A stretch of 64,000 bases of DNA, from NCBI GenBank assembly GCA_947685225.1, contig CANTUV010000012.1, positions 806,001 to 870,000 of the forward strand. The letters run 5' to 3'. Numbering within the stretch: position 1 is the stretch's first letter; each line of letters opens with the position of its first letter. Below the pieces are notes generated by a model. That model worked only from the letters and a program-made list of their open reading frames with translations. It had not been told where the DNA came from and ran no database searches. Source of the DNA: Garcia nutans. Lineage: Eukaryota > Streptophyta > Magnoliopsida > Malpighiales > Euphorbiaceae. This document shows, in pieces, positions 12,552-25,079 of the stretch. The translations under genes were made by a program, and so were the position numbers.

Positions 12552-14334
12552 TTAAGGTTGTTTGGTCCGTATAGTGTATTTCACATTTTTCTCCGGCCAA
12601 ACGTCTAAACCCTCAGTATTATCACTATGGTTACCATTAAAAAGTTTCTTAAAATAGCTTCTCCATTTTTCCTTAATATCCTCTTCTTGAACTAGGACCC
12701 TATTCTCTTTATTTTTAATACACTTAACTTGGTTTAAATTACGACATTTCTTTTCTTTTATCTTAGCCAATTTATAAATAGCTTTTTTTTCCTTCCTTTG
12801 TTCCAAGTTTCTCATACAAACTCTCTAAAGATTGTGCTCTTACCTGACTAACTGCCTTTTTAACATCTTTTTTTTTGCTTGCTTGTACTGCTCAAAAGCA
12901 TCATTGTTATTACACTTGGGCAAACTCTTATACCATTCTCTTTTACTTCTTACCGCTTTTTGCACTTCCTCATTCCACCATCAAGACTCCTTCGAGGGAT
13001 GTCCACACCCTTTAGATTCTCCAAGAATCTTTCTAGCTACTCCTCTAATTGTTGTAGACATGCATATCCACATATCATTTGATGAAATACTCACATCATC
13101 CTCCCACCCTACAACTTTGACCAACTCATCCTTGAACAATAATTATTTTTCACCTTTTAAAGTCCACCACCTAATCTTAGGACTATTGTTCTTCCTTAGC
13201 TTACTAGTCAACCTCTTAAACTTGATAACATTACAATCCTTGCATCGAGTTCGATTAGCTTTTCTTGTGAGTATGAAGTCAATCTGACTTCTATTTTACC
13301 CACTTTTAAAAGTCACTAGATGTGATTCTCTTTTTATAAAATATGTATTTGCCAGAATCAAACCATAGGCTAAAGCAAAATCAAGGATACTCTTCTAAAG
13401 CAAAATCAAGGATACTCTTACCTTCTTCATTTCTAATTCCAAAATCATACCCTCCATGTACCTCCTCAAAACCTACTTTGTCTTTTCCTACATGTCCATT
13501 TAAGTCTCCTCCTATAAAAATATTTTCATCATTTGGAATCCCTCGCATAAGTTCATCCATATCATCCCAAAAATTTTACTTACTCTCCCCATCCAATCTA
13601 ACTTGAGGGGCATATGCACTAATTATGTTGATGGTCTCATTTTAGAGCACAAGTTTAATTGAAATAATCCTATCGCTTACTGTTTTCACCAATACAATCG
13701 TCTCCTTTAGGTTCCGATCCAAAATTATACCTACTCCCTTTTTACTTCTATCTGTACCTGTATACCACACTTTATACCCAGTATTCTCAACTTCTTTACT
13801 TTTTCCTCCAATCTATTTAGTCTCTTGAATACAAGCAATACTAATTTTCCTTCTCTCCATAGTATCAACAAGTTCTCTCTGTTTACCTGTAAGAGATTCA
13901 ATATTTCAAGTTCCTATTATGATCTTACTCCCTAAGTGTTCTTTCTTATGCTTCTTCCTATAAAATCTTTTACCATTATCTAAACTTGTACCTCTCGTAT
14001 TACTCTTATTATTCGTATTTTGGACTAATTTCTTTACCCACACCCGTCCATGATGTGAGAACCCTTGTTTATTTTGCACCACATCCAGGCGCCGACATGG
14101 AGCGTCGCATTGGGGGAACGCCCTACACCCTTGCTTATTCTTCACTACACCCGGGCTCCGATGTAGCGCCTCGCAAGTAGGGAACGCCCCAACGATATTA
14201 TTATTAAAATTCATATTATGAGATGTGACAAAAATTTTACGCTGGCTGTCACCTACCGCAACCCTCCTCTTTTACTCGGGCTTGAGACCGGCTATACACA
14301 AGAATTCATGTATAGGCGAAGTTACCAAGTGTTA
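12552..14334 (-). mobile_element. Decayed RTE-type LINE, endonuclease half only
   Basis: Read on the minus strand this is a plant RTE-clade non-LTR retrotransposon. From 5' to 3': an N-terminal segment (about 14214-13910), an APE-type endonuclease region (about 13910-12830, with decayed motifs such as GGDLNGHVGKDKVGFEE), and the linker between endonuclease and reverse transcriptase (12815-12552, IYKLAKIKEKK...LNQVKCIK...EEDIKEKWRSYFKKLFNG). In-frame stops interrupt the endonuclease region. The RT domain that should follow is absent: homology stops next to an AT microsatellite at 12508-12531. The upstream boundary near 14334 is approximate and no target duplication was found. Confidence 0.85.
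14062..14193 (-). repeat. Two-unit 66-bp tandem repeat in the LINE N-terminus
   Basis: Within the LINE reading frame two adjacent 22-residue units align: one with FPTCEALHRSPGVVKNKQG and the next with FPQCDAPCRRLDVVQNKQG. They are diverged but collinear, 66 bp each. This looks like an ancestral duplication in the element rather than a new event. Confidence 0.6.
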
Positions 14335-15586
14335 TAATAATATTTTGAATAATTTAAAATTTTGATAATGTCATGTATTACATTGATTATACTAAATAAT
14401 TAATGACATGCATTAAATTAATTATATTAGATAATTAATAATATAATTAATGTAATGCAATATATTAATTATACAAAATAATTAAAAAATGCATATTCCA
14501 TTAATTAAGAAAAAATAAATACCTCACAAACTATACACTTAAAATAATTATGGCAAGAAAATATCCACGAATTATTTTAGACATATTAAAATAAATTAAG
14601 GATAAATTCATAATTATTAATTTTATGCATGTTTTATATATTCACATATTGCATGAAATAACTTTCTCGACTTCTGCAAACAAGTCTTATGACACGTTAC
14701 TATATCTTAAGTTATGACCATTTTTGGTATTCATACTCTCCTATTGCTTAGTGTCATACTTAGATTTCTTTTAAGTCTAAGTTTATTTAATTCTTTAATA
14801 TGTATTATTTTCGAGAAAATATTTAATAACCATCTATATGCTTGAAGCTAATACCCTATTTAGCAAGTAAATGATTTAGCAATAAATAAATTTATAAAAC
14901 TCAAGATGCACAATTGAGTTTTCAAAGTTAAATACGGAGACCATTCAATTTTTAGAGCACCCAATTCAATAATTGACTGATAATTAGCGTAGACATACAA
15001 GATATGTCATAATATATAGTCCCTTTGATGCATCTCGATTTTTTCTTTTGTAACTAATCTTTGAAAATATTTATTTTCGCCACTTTAAAAAAAATTATGT
15101 TCAACTTTTTATGCTACCAGTAGAAGTTTATATTCTCTTAACTATTTTCTATAATTCATCACAGAAAAACATTAAGAGAAAGTATATATAACAAATATAT
15201 ATATAATAATATTATATATATTGTATAATAATATGCATTATAAATATATTTTTAGTTTCCTAATTGGGACTAAAAATATTTATATGGCATAAAAATAATT
15301 TAAATTAGGATAGGAATACTCAAAATAATTTTTCAGAATATAGAAATAATTTTTTGATTTTTTTCTCAATTTTTTAGGCTAAGAAAATATTTTTTAGGTA
15401 AAAATTGAATTTCTATATTTAGAAATAATATTTTAAAATAAAAAAAATCAGCATCTCAAAAAATCATTTGAAATTTATCATCAAAATTAAAAATTATTTT
15501 AAGTCAAACTGAGTAAAAATAAAAAAAAAACAAAGTCGAAAAATAAATTATACACAAAAAATAGAATTTGCCTAATCATATATTGC
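14335..15586. other. Spacer, probably the interior of a minus-strand retroelement
   Basis: From 14345 to 14500 three diverged segments related to ATTAATTATAxxAxATAATT recur at roughly 40-50 bp. The following 500 bases (14630-15060) are less AT-rich than the surroundings and look like dispersed-repeat sequence, but I cannot name the family. It may belong to the same element as the LTR end at 16197. No ORF is present. Confidence 0.35.
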
Positions 15587-15689
15587 CACGTGTCAGCATC
15601 TGATGCTGCCATATGGCAGCACACGTCTGGAGGAACCAGCTGGCTCCGCACGAAATAACATGTCATTTCGTGCTACGGTGTATATAAAA
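15587..15689. repeat. Cluster of four palindromes beside a G-box and a TATA motif
   Basis: CACGTG at 15587-15592; inverted repeat CAGCATC-T-GATGCTG at 15594-15608; perfect 16-bp palindrome GCTGCCATATGGCAGC at 15605-15620; near-palindrome GGAACCAGCTGGCTCC at 15632-15647 (one mismatched pair); 26-bp near-palindrome with 9-bp arms GCACGAAAT / ATTTCGTGC at 15648-15673; then TATATAAAA at 15681-15689. The GC-rich block stands out sharply from the surroundings. Palindrome density plus a TATA box suggests a promoter or enhancer of a mobile element, but the strand would be opposite to the nearby LTR. Function is unknown. Confidence 0.6.
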
Positions 15690-16183
15690 ATTACATAAAT
15701 AGTATTACGAAAAGGCTAGCCTCAATACACGGGCGTGTTGTCCACACATCGCCTTGTCAGTTGAATGGGCTTTTTTTAATGGGGTTTAAAGGGTCTTCGG
15801 TCAAGGTTGGATAATTATTTTAAATTAAAAGACATTCTATAATAGAGAGTAGTATACACAGTAGCCATTAATGAGAGTGAAGAACATAAAAATATTTTTT
15901 GAAAACCCTAAAATTTTATATTCGAATACCCAACTTTAGAATATTATATCTTGCTCAATATAACTCTTATTTTTATAAATAATATGCCGAATAGAAGTTA
16001 TATATGTCTACTTTCACATGAAATCATAAAATCACATAAATAGTAGCATTAACGCAGTTTTATTTATGCTTAAATATGTATATACGAATTGATTACCAAA
16101 GTTCACAAATAATTCACAAAAACTTATTTTTAAATAACTAATCAATTTAATTATTTATAAAATCTAAAGCACAAACAACTAAA

Positions 16184-16690
16184 GCTCTGATGCCAATGTT
16201 AAAAAAATAAATCCAAAAAGAAAAAAGTTTGGATCTTACCTCTGACGATGTCCATGGAAGAATAACATTGTACTTGTATTACCAGTCTCGAAGAACAATA
16301 GCAGAAAGAGAAAGTTTTATCTTTTCACAATCTAAAAATCAAGCATCACCCATTAATCTCACACTTTTGAACTATAAGAATATATGATAGAAAAATTATA
16401 GTAATCAACCCTCTACATCTTGCAAATACTGACGTATTTATAATAGTAATGTCAGTTTTGCAGAAGGACTTATGTTTGATTTCAAAACTAAAATTAAACT
16501 CTTTTTTAACTATTTTAATTGTTGTATGATATTATCTATTTTCATTTATCTTAATATTATCTAATAATATTAATTAAATAAATATTATAATTTAAATAAT
16601 ATTTATTAATATATTAATTTATGGGTTTATCTATCGGTTATAGATAAACTTGATCCAAAATCAATATGGTCTTTATGTTATGTCTCAATT
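16184..16690 (-). mobile_element. LTR end (R-U5) with tRNA-iMet primer-binding site
   Basis: On the minus strand a PBS-like TTGGCATCAGAGC (16184-16196) follows directly after an LTR ending in AACA (LTR edge at 16197). Upstream on the same strand is a TATA box, TATTATAAATAC (complement of 16434-16446), a transcribed-looking stretch, and a splice-donor-like GAGGTAAG about 40 bp before the LTR end. That order (TATA, R, U5, CA, PBS) is diagnostic of an LTR retrotransposon 5' LTR. The outer LTR boundary is not resolved; 16690 is a guess. No coding domain and no second LTR were found, so this is a fragment or a non-autonomous (LARD/TRIM-like) element. Confidence 0.6.
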
Positions 16691-17019
16691 GAAATTAAAT
16701 TTTAATTTTTTTTATATAAATCGAAATTATTCATTTCGAATTGACTGATTCATTAGAAAATAAAAATTAATTGAAAGGCAAAATGATTCCCACCTAAGAA
16801 AAAAAATAAAAATGTTTAATAGGTTTTCTTTTGTGTACTAAAGATTGAGTTGAGTTGTCCGATGCAAAAATGATTACCCTATCCATATATTAATTTTCAA
16901 CAACCTCAAAATTCAGCAAAATGCTTAAAAAAAGCTATTCCTCCTATCTATCCTCCACATTTTCCGGGTTACCCGTAATAAAGTTTTTCTAGTTTTATTA
17001 TTTAGTTCGAGCCTTTATT

Positions 17020-17129
17020 ATTATTTTTTAAAAAAGATCGATCCCTGAAATACGATTTTTACGAGGATCGAATTCTTGCTCTCTCAATTAAGAGTAACAA
17101 TAGATGACCAGTTAAGCTACCACAGCTGG
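17020..17129 (-). mobile_element. tRNA-derived SINE
   Basis: On the minus strand the element begins CCAGCTGTGGTAGC and contains an RNA polymerase III A box TGGTAGCTTAACTGG (complement of 17108-17122) and a B box AATTCGATCC (complement of 17065-17074) at tRNA-like spacing. It ends in an A/T-rich tail (17020-17035). It is flanked by a 19-bp direct repeat, TTTAGTTYGAGCCTTTATT, at 17001-17019 and 17130-17148 with a single mismatch. Internal Pol III promoter, tail and long TSD together define a SINE mobilised by a LINE; at 110 bp it is short for the class. No other copy was seen in this window. Confidence 0.85.
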
Positions 17130-17148
17130 TTTAGTTTGAGCCTTTATT

Positions 17149-19897
17149 TATATACATTTATATATATGTATATATATATATATTCCATGGAAAGAAAATT
17201 CGGAGGGATAATAAGATTGGAGAGAAAATAATGAGTTAATTATTTCGTTTTTCTCTTTTAATGGGATAAATTAATTATGCAAAAAAAAATTCTAATATGA
17301 AACGGGTGTATGATCTATTTATAAAATCATCAATAATAAATTACTAATTGAGTGATAATATAAAAAATTAAATTTATTTAATTTTTATTTAAAACTGAAA
17401 AAATTATTAGTTGAATTAACAGGTGAGATCATAAAATCAGGTTCGTTGAAAAAGAAATTTAAAATATTAAATGAATTAAAGAAGAAATATTCAAATTCAA
17501 TCATTTTAAATTTGTACTTTTATGAATATATATGTCATTATAAATCAATTTGAATTATATTATTTTGAGATATTGTAAATCAAATTATATATTTTTTATT
17601 AATTTATATTAAATTAAATTGATCACAATTTTTATAATCAAATCGAGTTAATAAACTATGGGAAGTTTGTAAGGTTACTAAGGTTTTACGAGTTGATTTC
17701 AAGGAGGTCTAATTGATTTTGAGTTTATAAAAATTTAGATATTACCAATTAAACTAGAGCAAATAAGCTGTTATTGGGTGAAATTTTTTTGCCACTGTTT
17801 TATTTTGACATTTATTTCTATAATTACTAAATTTTATAAAATATTATTAATTAAGAATATTGAGCAATAAATAAATAAATAATATCATTTTTAGTTACTT
17901 CATTTGCCAATAATTGGATTTGTAGAAATATATTTGAAAATGTAATAATATCCCTGCTACATAATTAATATTAGTATAAAAATCTAATAAAATAATAATA
18001 TCTAGAAAATTAGAATTGATGAGTGACACTTTCTTGCAAACAAATTTAAAGATAGCAAGATAATATAAATTACTTAGTAAATAATGAAAATTTGATAATT
18101 TCCATTTTATTTAATTGGTAAAAAATTTTACTCATTTACTTATTAAATAATTTCCGATTCTTAAACAGCATTCAGGATTTGAACATAAAAATGAAGTAAA
18201 ATTAGCTTATAAAATAAGATTCAGTCAAGTGAAAATTATTTTTATAAGAGAATTTAGTTTCAGTGACCTATAAATTATCATAAAGATATCAAAAAAAATA
18301 TGAATTTAAAAAAAAATTAATTAGTCTAATAACCAAAATAATATATACTGAGATATATTATAATAGTAAATATATATATATTTAGATTATAAACTCATGA
18401 TTGATTGTTCTTTCTCAATATCAATACTAAAAAACCAAAATAATATAACTCTACCACTTTAAACTAAAAAAGAAAAAATAAATAAAATTAGATGCTAAAA
18501 AATAAACTATATATGAAAATTGAAATAATGGAATTGGTTGGATAACTAGAAATGCAATGTGATGATGTAATAAGAATTTAGAAAAGAAACTATTAATTAA
18601 GATGTTTTATTTTTAAATTGTCTATCTCGATATTATTATTTTAATAAAATTTTATAAAATAATAAAAAATATATTAAGTAAAAAATAAATTTATTTTACC
18701 ATTATAAGAGGAAAAAAATCTCTATATTCAAATTCAAATTAAATTATTAACGATTTAAAATAAATAAATAAGTTTAAAACATTAAATTTTTTATTTAGTA
18801 TAATAGTAAATAAAAGGACGAATATAAGAAAATTTTATCGGTGTTATTGTTTTGTACCGAATGCTAAACCACATTCAACAAGCAAAAACTATTTTATTTG
18901 TGCCCTCATTAATATTATGAATAAGACTTTCAATTAATTGATTACAGGAAAATGTCTCTATCCACAAGATTTTAAATGGATGCTGTTTCTTTATTTGGTT
19001 TTGACAAATTTTCACACTTGATAACAATTCATAACCCTAATGTCATTTAGGTTGTTCAACTTCTGAAAGACAAAAAGTAAGAAAAGTCTCTTTAAAAGAA
19101 ACTATACACAATACTTTATATTCTAATTGATAGATTTTTTTTAAAAAAAAAATCTTTAAAATAATATTTACAGCTAAACTAATTGGAATTTTTTATTCTC
19201 ACCTTTTATTTTATAGAAATACTAATTACAATCACTCTAAAAAAATAATTATTAAATAATCTTCTTCTTATTAGTTAAACAATATTTATTATAAGTTCAT
19301 TCACGAAAAGATATATTATAATAAATATTTTTAATTAATAAAAGAGAGATTATTCAACAATTATTCTTTAAAATAACTGTAATTAGCATTCATCTTTATT
19401 TTATTGGTATGATATAATTTGTTTGAGTTAAGTTTAATTTTACTTGAAAATATTTTGAGGATTTTTTTTTTAGAAAAGTCACTACGTAATATATTTTTTC
19501 TTCTGTTTTGGCATTGTGACTCAAAATTTTCAAAAATACAAACTATGAATAGGGTTTATTATATATAGAAATTTATTAATTGATATATCCAACAAAATCT
19601 TGAAAGCCTTTTTAGGGTTTAAGTACGTAATGTTCTTTACAAGTAAAAATGTGAGGCATTACTTAGATCATGATTTTTACCCAATTTCATGAAAAGGGTT
19701 TTAAAGACTCATTTTCTTGTTTGTTTCCTTTCTATTTTTAATTATCTCAAAATTAATTTTTTTTGGTTATTTTTCAAACTTTTCTGCCATTTTCATACGC
19801 ATGTTTTCCTTGTACATAAATTGCTTTATATATACAAGACAATGAGTGAATGCCCCCTTTTTATCTTCTTCTTTTTCACTTTAAATAGTTTCCTATC

Positions 19898-19939
<42 letters not shown>

Positions 19940-21958
19940 ATGTTCATCAACAAAAACAAATTTTATTTTTTGTTATGGTTTTAGAAAAATGGTTGAATAG
20001 AGTTGATGAGCATGTCATCAAATTAATTGCTTTTTTTTAGTCATGTATGAGTAAAAGTCAATTAATAATTAGTAAATTATCTTACATTTTCTATAGAAGA
20101 TATTATATTATAGAAAAAATAATATATTTTCTTAATTTTAAATTCAATTCAACTTAAATACAATTGAATTTTAATTTCAAATTAATTAAAATCGGTAATA
20201 TAAATTTTTCTTTTTCACTCTAAATAAAAAAATATAAAACTATAAAATTATTTTAAACTATTTTTTCCGTTATACTATATTAGATAAATATAACTTAATT
20301 GTTAGGAATATTACTCTAATTCAGCCAGTTGTTATTTGAAATTATCTTTGTTTTGTCTTTTGGTTCACAAAATTATATAATTGATATAAAATTTAATTTT
20401 TAAATAAAGAATATTCATTTAATTTAAATACGAGAAACAAAAAAATCAAAGTAAAGAATTGAATAAACCCTATACACCCGGTTTTAAAACCTTTATGTCT
20501 CAATATCAAATAATAAAATGTATTAAAAAATCAATGTATAATTAATTAATCTAAATTTTTACAATCTGTTTTTTTATTAAATTTTAATGTTTCTCGTGAT
20601 TGAAAATTTTTTAAGGTCATATATCATACTTCATTGGTAATATTTTTACATCTCAATTTTTATTTTTATTTTTTACTTTATAAGAATAAATACATATGTT
20701 ATTGCATATAATAACATCAATGAAATTTCTCTTCACATTGTATTTGGAGGGTTCAAATTTGCTTTTGCACTTACAATTTTACAAATTTATCAAAGTAAAA
20801 TAATAATTGTAAAATTATTTTGCTTTTTTTTATTTAATTTTTTCTCCTAATCAATTTCCCTTTTTCTTTTCTAAATTTATTAAAGAAAAATAATTTCTTT
20901 GCCGAAATTCTTAATACTTAAAAACCTATTATAGTCTTCATCAAATTTTATAGTTTAGCATCACTTCTCAATTAAGGTTTTGATCAAATGCATGCAATTT
21001 AAGTTTTCCTAACAAATGATAAAAAATTGCACTTCATCAGACACAAAATGTGAACAAATTCTGGAAATTATCAAGCAAAGCTTTGCGAAACCTAAAAATT
21101 AAGTTTTTATTTTTCATGTTGCTTCTTCATATTTCTTCAAGAAGGCCACTACTTCATACAAGGCAATTATAAAATCACCAACCAGGAAATCAAAGAAAAA
21201 TGCACTATTCCCACATATTTATGTTATTCAACAGTCGATGCAGCTCTGATATTACCCTGAAGAAGTGGCCATGATTATAGAATACAGATGCCAGAATTAC
21301 TGAAGAAAACCTTCCATGCCCGGATGCAGAATGGTACACTGCATTAAGCTTGATATCTCCACAGCCCGAAAATGGTACTTGTATTGACAAATGCAGGGTT
21401 TAATGAAGCTAAAAAATGTAAAACATGCAAGTTAGCTTCAGAGCAAAACGAAACCCTTACACTTCGGCTTAAATAAAGCAACCCATTGACAGAATAACCC
21501 TTTGAGATTAAGGATCAATATGACTACAGACTAGATGGTAATCAGAAGTTGCAGCATTGACCGATGATGTGATACTACACACGAAAAACACGTTGAAGTA
21601 CCTTTCAATGGCATTCCCAATGTTGACGATTGTATAAAGTTATACGATACAAAGGTCAAGAAATATCCAAGTAAGTTACATTTGATACCTGAAACAGTGA
21701 ACTGGTCCAGGAACACCTTTGCTGATTTGGGGCTTGCACTAGACGGTCATGTAAGCATCTGAATCATCTACAGTTTTGACTTGTAGATCCTTGGATTAAT
21801 AAATAATTTCCTTATGAAGTATGGTTGCCTTCTCTACTGGGGAAAAATGTCTCTGATTTAAAAGGTGCGACCAAGATTTAATACATATAAATATATATAT
21901 ATATATATATGCAGAATATTTGGCAGACATCTCATGACCACTTTATGAGGAGACAATT
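17149..21958. other. AT-rich spacer; 3' flank of the Swd2-like gene
   Basis: 17149-21000 is AT-rich with an ATA microsatellite (19900-19936) and no supported gene; a 103-aa open frame across the microsatellite is low-complexity noise. 21000-21958 is more GC-balanced, lies just 3' of the Swd2-like gene and probably contains its 3' UTR, with no recognisable protein. Confidence 0.5.
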
Positions 21959-24895
21959 CTACTTCCTTCCAACATAAGCAGCCAATTTAGACAAGTCTGG
22001 AACCCAAAATGATAGCTCAGAAGACCCAGTTGCAAACATAAGGCTTCCAGGGGCCCATTTTATTACATGAGGCTCAGCTTCGTAAGTCATCCAACACGCA
22101 ACCTGGATTGCATAGAGAACATTTTACAATAGTTAGTAATAAGCGAGATGCAAATACTGAAAAAGAATTAACAAAAAAAAATATGATGAAGAATTATATG
22201 CATTTAATGTGTTCAAGTACAAATCAGAGGTGTGCCATTGTCCATTCTCCTACAAAAGTTCAACTGGATTGGCCTATTTGCATGTCTAGAAGGCAAACTG
22301 GAGTTACAACTATAGCTGGGTGCAGTTGCTCAACTCAAGAATCTATAAGTCTAATTCAACTATAAAATAAACAATGGCAGCATTGGTATTCCACTAGTGT
22401 TGTTTTCCTCTAAATTCTGCACAGCCAAATGCTAAAAGTGCTCGTTACTGGACTCTAGATGACAGAACAATGTTGCTCCAACCATAAACCAATACCGCAC
22501 CCCTCCAGGCATCTTAAATATCCTCACATTAAAATTCAAAGTGAATCACAAAAGGCAAGAATATATGAGAAACCTATGAAGATCTCTTTCATCCTTCATT
22601 GTCATCACCATGTCCAATATTTTCAGACGTATTTTATGCACGTGTATCACTGGATATAAAATTATAAAAGGCAAAACCTAATAAAAAAGCCTCTGACTTC
22701 TAATCATTTAGCTATTCAGATTCAGCCCTCCAATGGAAAAAGTATCCTATAAAAATTATTGAGTATTTATATATATATAAACTCCTGAACTTTTCAAGCT
22801 TTGAGCCTCCAATGAATGTATATTCTATTGAGCCCCTGAATTATACTGTCTGACGTTACTGAGTGCTATATTCCACCAAAAAACATTTGACCTATACACT
22901 GTTAAGAATGCAGGTCACATTATGAAGTAGTTAATTTTGATACAGGATGATGGTATATATAGGGAGAAGGCAAGAGATGGCCACTGGTCAGATGAACAGA
23001 ATAAAAGAAAGTGACTTATCATACTTCTTTCCCACTTCTTACACTCCAAGCATGGACTCGACCATCACCTGAACCTGTCAAAGATATCAGAAACCAAGAT
23101 AGTTATTGGCAGTCAAAAACAGGCCAATTCTGTAAAACCAAAGTCATTTTGAATTTGACAAAGTGAAATGCCAATTTATATCTTGTTGGAGTGGTTCAAC
23201 TATAATAATGTAATACCAAGATTTTAAGGAAACAGTCTCTAAGAGGAAATCTTTATTCCCAAACTACTAATGATTAACAGTATCATAAGAATTGCAACTC
23301 CAGAACTTCTGGACTACCATCCCCCTCCCCCAGAAAAATAAAGAATATAAAAATAAATAATAATAATAAATAACACAGAGAAAACCAGTTATTCAACAAG
23401 TACACTTAATGCAATTAAATGCATCATTACCAACTTAAAAGAAAAAGAAATCAGCTAAAAAGATTCAGGTTAGCATCTTATATAAAAACTGCTAGTGGAT
23501 GAAGTACCTGATACGACAAACATTCCCTCAGGGCTGAAAGATGCCTCTAATGTGGAGTTGGTTGAAACTGCCTTTACATTGTATGTTGATAACTAATACA
23601 ACAGCAAAAGTCGAAATATGTCAAAGGACTTACTGAAGTGTGCATGAATAACCAACCTAAAATATTCAAATTCAATAAATTGAAAAATAAAGAAGATTCA
23701 AACGCTGGACTCACAAGTGTTCCACGGAATGAATCAAGTACATGAATATGCCCATCCATAGTTGTCAGGAGCATAAGCTTCCCATCAGTACTAAACTTTA
23801 TGACATGTGCATCGGATACATCTCCCCCGACAGAAAAGATCTCAAAAGGACCCTAAAAGAATGAGTTTTCAACGATTTTAATTGCATACCAAATAGTTTT
23901 AAAGGGATGAAGAAACTTTTGTAATTGTTAACCCTCCATGCTTTTTCATGTCTAACTTCTTACCTTTTCATATTTGCGCGAGTCGAACATTCTTCCCCTC
24001 ACTTTATATTACAGTTTTAGAGGGAATAGAAATAAACAGTTCCATGATTTAAGTAACTTTATCACATATAAAAAACAACACAGTGGAAAAATGATTATGC
24101 GTTTAAAAAAAACACAAGCAAAATGTTCAACCTTCAAACTTCACAAGAGCCGAATCTTCATTTGCAGAGAAAACACTTTCCAGCAGGTATTAAGAGTGAA
24201 TATAATCATATATGTTTCACAAACATAAACATCAAGTGCTACAACAAGAATGCCACTACTTGGTAATGGCCCCAATAAAGCTAGTCCATGGGAGAATTAT
24301 TGAGGGGTAAAACAGTTGAGAACAACGCTTGAACCATAGTTATAAACTAGCGGCAGTCTCAACAAACCAGAATTAAACAAGCAAAACAACAACTTTTAAA
24401 GAAAAAAAAATCAAATTACAAAAAAAAAACCTGCAGACTAACAAATACCTATACAAATGAGCAAAGAGAACATGAGACTTACGTTGCACCGGCAACATCA
24501 TAAAGACGGATAGATTCGTCATCACTGGCAGTTACTAGATAACTTGATGTTTTATGAAAATCCATGGAACTGATTCTACCATTCTGGATCCAATAATTAA
24601 CACAGAAGGTTGTAAACTTAATTTCCAATTGAAATAAAAAAAATTAAAATTAGGGTTTTGAAATTTAGAATGAATTGAAGATTGGAAATTACATAATCCC
24701 TAAAAACCATTCCAATTTCCATGCTTTGAAGAATCTCTTCAGTAAGCTCTAACGATACTTTCTCTTCCTTTTCTGGTTGTGTCCCTTTTCATATATACAA
24801 AAAAAGATTTATCAAAGGCCAAAGTGAGCTCTGACAATGACAAAATTAGTACTAAATTTCAAGGTTTCAGCAGAAATTCCATACATACCAACCAT
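21959..24895 (-). CDS. Swd2/WDR82-like WD40 protein (S2L type), internally shortened
   Basis: Eight exons on the minus strand join in frame: 24889-24895, 24693-24784, 24483-24583, 23964-23997, 23715-23852, 23508-23592, 23025-23074, 21959-22102, stop TAG at 21959; 216 aa. It matches the plant S2La/S2Lb family (At5g14530/At5g66240), the Swd2/WDR82 WD40 subunit of COMPASS-like H3K4 methyltransferases. Recognisable stretches are LTEEILQSMEIGMVFRDY, SSYLVTASDDESIRLYDV, GPFEIFSVGGDVSDAHVIKF, LLTTMDGHIHVLDSFRGTL, SFSPEGMFVVSGSGDG and IKWAPGSLMFATGSSELSFW. The family is about 330 aa. The roughly 100 residues between LYDVAGAT and RMFDSRKYEK (about two to three WD repeats) are missing, and the 485-bp gap 23998-24482 shows no such exon on either strand. 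The weakest splice call is the acceptor of the 34-nt exon 4. It is either a shortened gene or a young pseudogene; the other exons have no stops. Confidence 0.8.
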
Positions 24896-25006
24896 ATTCA
24901 AAAAGTTCCAACAGATAGAATAAATTTGAAGAAATAGATAGCTCCGGCGACTTTTACCGTCTTTAATTGCCGAAGATAGTAGCCGGAGACGGACAATTGA
25001 GAGTGC

Positions 25007-25013
25007 ATTTATA
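25007..25013 (-). promoter_or_regulatory. TATA box of the Swd2-like gene
   Basis: TATAAAT on the minus strand (complement of 25007-25013), 112 bp upstream of the ATG at 24895, in a comparatively GC-rich block (24950-25080) typical of a plant promoter/5' UTR. Confidence 0.5.
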
Positions 25014-25079
25014 CTGGAGGCGTGGTTATTGGGGGTAATGCGTCCGGTCTGGCCTGCAAATGAGCCGACTCGCTCGAGT

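Noticed and set aside
17061..17122. A tRNA gene
   Set aside because: A and B boxes are present but no acceptor stem or anticodon arm can be paired, and the 19-bp TSD plus A/T-rich tail mark a SINE.
19689..20000. 103-aa plus-strand ORF
   Set aside because: Phe/Leu/Ile-rich translation of AT-rich DNA running through an ATA microsatellite (poly-Ile); no family signature.
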